Source: JAHJHG01 sp964463425 (GTDB lineage: Bacteria > Patescibacteriota > Microgenomatia > UBA8517). From it: a stretch of 5,693 bases of DNA. Below the pieces are notes generated by a model. The model had not been told where the DNA came from and ran no database searches. It saw only the letters and a program-made list of their open reading frames with translations. Positions 5,637 to 5,693 of the stretch are shown here, one piece after another. The translations under genes were made by a program, and so were the position numbers. How positions within the stretch are numbered: the stretch's first letter is position 1; each line of letters starts with the position of its first letter. The stretch covers positions 1 through 5,693 of the forward strand of contig CAYXBV010000015.1 of NCBI GenBank assembly GCA_964463425.1, written 5' to 3'.

Positions 5637-5693
5637 TGGTTGCCAGACTAGGACTCGAACCTAGATCGGTGGGATCAGAACCCACTGTCCTAC
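5637..5693 (-). tRNA. tRNA-Gln(CUG), 3' portion; 5' end beyond the window
   Basis: The minus strand folds as the 3' part of a tRNA. After the end of the D arm comes an anticodon stem GTGGG/CCCAC closing a 7-nt loop TTCTGAT (anticodon CTG, 5678-5676, reading CAG = Gln). Then follow a 4-nt variable loop (CGAT), a T arm CTAGG-TTCGAGT-CCTAG with the classic T loop, the acceptor 3' strand TCTGGCA, discriminator A and an encoded CCA (5639-5637). The D arm and 5' acceptor strand lie past position 5693. Discriminator A differs from the G of E. coli tRNA-Gln, but the anticodon assignment is clear. Its 3' end faces the gene cluster, the usual geometry for an island integrated at a tRNA. Confidence 0.9.

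Overview
The window is low-GC bacterial DNA (about one third G+C by eye). Every convincing gene lies on the minus strand, so the locus is transcribed from right to left. TAA, TAG and TGA all serve as stops and UGA is never read as tryptophan. Starts lack a clear Shine-Dalgarno sequence and proteins are Lys/Asn-rich. This would fit a Bacteroidota-like or Patescibacteria-like bacterium, but nothing here fixes the taxonomy.

Layout in the direction of transcription. At the right edge (5637-5693) is the 3' part of a tRNA-Gln(CUG) with an encoded CCA, followed by a perfect 6-bp inverted repeat. Next comes a compact cluster of five genes: a 206-aa unknown (4958-5578); a 382-aa protein with a very basic N-terminus, a helical or membrane segment and a conserved-looking C-terminal domain (3813-4961); a 254-aa TPR-like protein (3046-3810); a 473-aa protein with a D-x12-E-x-K signature that makes it a putative PD-(D/E)XK nuclease (1597-3018); and a 178-aa unknown (1047-1583). 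Junctions are +4 overlap, 2, 27 and 13 nt, so this looks like one operon. A 133-nt gap then precedes a 262-aa unknown (125-913), whose stop overlaps (GTGA) a reading frame running off the left edge.

The most unusual structure is a 37-bp direct repeat (82-118 and 942-978, 34/37 identical) bracketing the 262-aa gene. In the minus strand both copies can be read in one frame as YNDTKVLD(R/Q)PAQ, and this resembles the C-terminal tail of the upstream TPR protein (NDLKILDKLKNQPAK). The repeats therefore look like tail relics of that gene or a paralogue, and they divide the region into cassette-like units.

Taken together (tRNA 3' end, run of co-directional unknown genes, nuclease candidate, TPR adaptor, possible membrane protein), the locus has the look of an accessory or defence-type module in a tRNA-linked island. 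That role is inference: no gene here is recognised well enough to name a known system.
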